A DNA stretch of 50,904 bases, taken from assembly GCA_949319575.1 (NCBI GenBank), contig CASGHD010000108.1, forward strand, positions 1 through 50,904, read 5' to 3'. Both the position numbers and the translations under genes were made by a program. The notes beneath the pieces were generated by a model. The model did no database searches, was not told the DNA's origin, and saw only the letters and a program-made list of their open reading frames with translations. Shown here piece after piece: positions 50,878-50,904 of this stretch (the first letter of the stretch is position 1; every line of letters starts with the position of its first letter). The stretch comes from an uncultured Anaerolineales bacterium. GTDB taxonomy: Bacteria > Chloroflexota > Anaerolineae > Anaerolineales > Villigracilaceae.

Positions 50878-50904
50878 AAACAGGATTACAATACCTGCTC
50901 ACCG

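Noticed and set aside
1..50904. CRISPR array
   Set aside because: No regularly spaced direct repeats with unique spacers were seen; all repeats found are palindromic or degenerate intergenic elements.

Overview
The window looks like a chromosomal segment of an Anaerolineae-type Chloroflexota bacterium. The clues are lipoproteins with Thr/Pro-rich linkers, a split-type alternative complex III (ACIII) operon, RNase Y, Rex, GAF-rich histidine kinases, and many short palindromic or degenerate repeats between genes. No taxonomic search was possible, so this placement is inference.

Layout. 1-3195: the end of an IS982-like transposase abuts a Ser/Thr kinase gene cut off after its N-lobe; upstream of the kinase is a double-FHA ABC exporter. 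3558-16717: housekeeping and envelope genes on the plus strand (YjbQ, a radical SAM protein and its separated partner, lipoproteins, a large secreted amidase, a DinB-like protein, PrsW, tRNA-Arg, an SH3 lipoprotein, Rex). 16946-20375: a divergent MreB homologue with altered ATPase residues, an ATP-grasp ligase, a DUF2231 membrane protein with a haem lipoprotein. 20411-27452: tRNA-Ser, then ACIII on the minus strand (actA, split actB, actC, actD, actE, and one more cytochrome c).

28042-46700 is a long plus-strand run. It starts with a highly structured, apparently non-coding transcript ending in a terminator-like hairpin, followed by recX and rny. A large signalling block follows: GAF histidine kinase, OmpR-type regulator, hybrid kinase with two N-terminal receivers, an orphan substrate-binding lipoprotein, a sensor with no kinase domain, and a 1315-residue kinase. 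The block ends with an enzyme-type output: a threonine-synthase-like PLP protein fused to a response-regulator receiver domain, two stand-alone receivers, and a second threonine synthase. Stops and starts touch or overlap from the large kinase to the second receiver, and the second synthase follows after 4 bases. I consider this possible phospho-control of an amino-acid enzyme the most novel feature of the window.

46794-50904: a minus-strand group (alpha/beta hydrolase, MFS transporter, metallo-beta-lactamase-fold hydrolase), then 3-methyladenine glycosylase I with a TfoX C-terminal-domain protein and a truncated GNAT acetyltransferase. The window ends in a decayed RHS/YD-repeat gene carrying two inverted copies of a roughly 100-bp palindromic MITE-like element.
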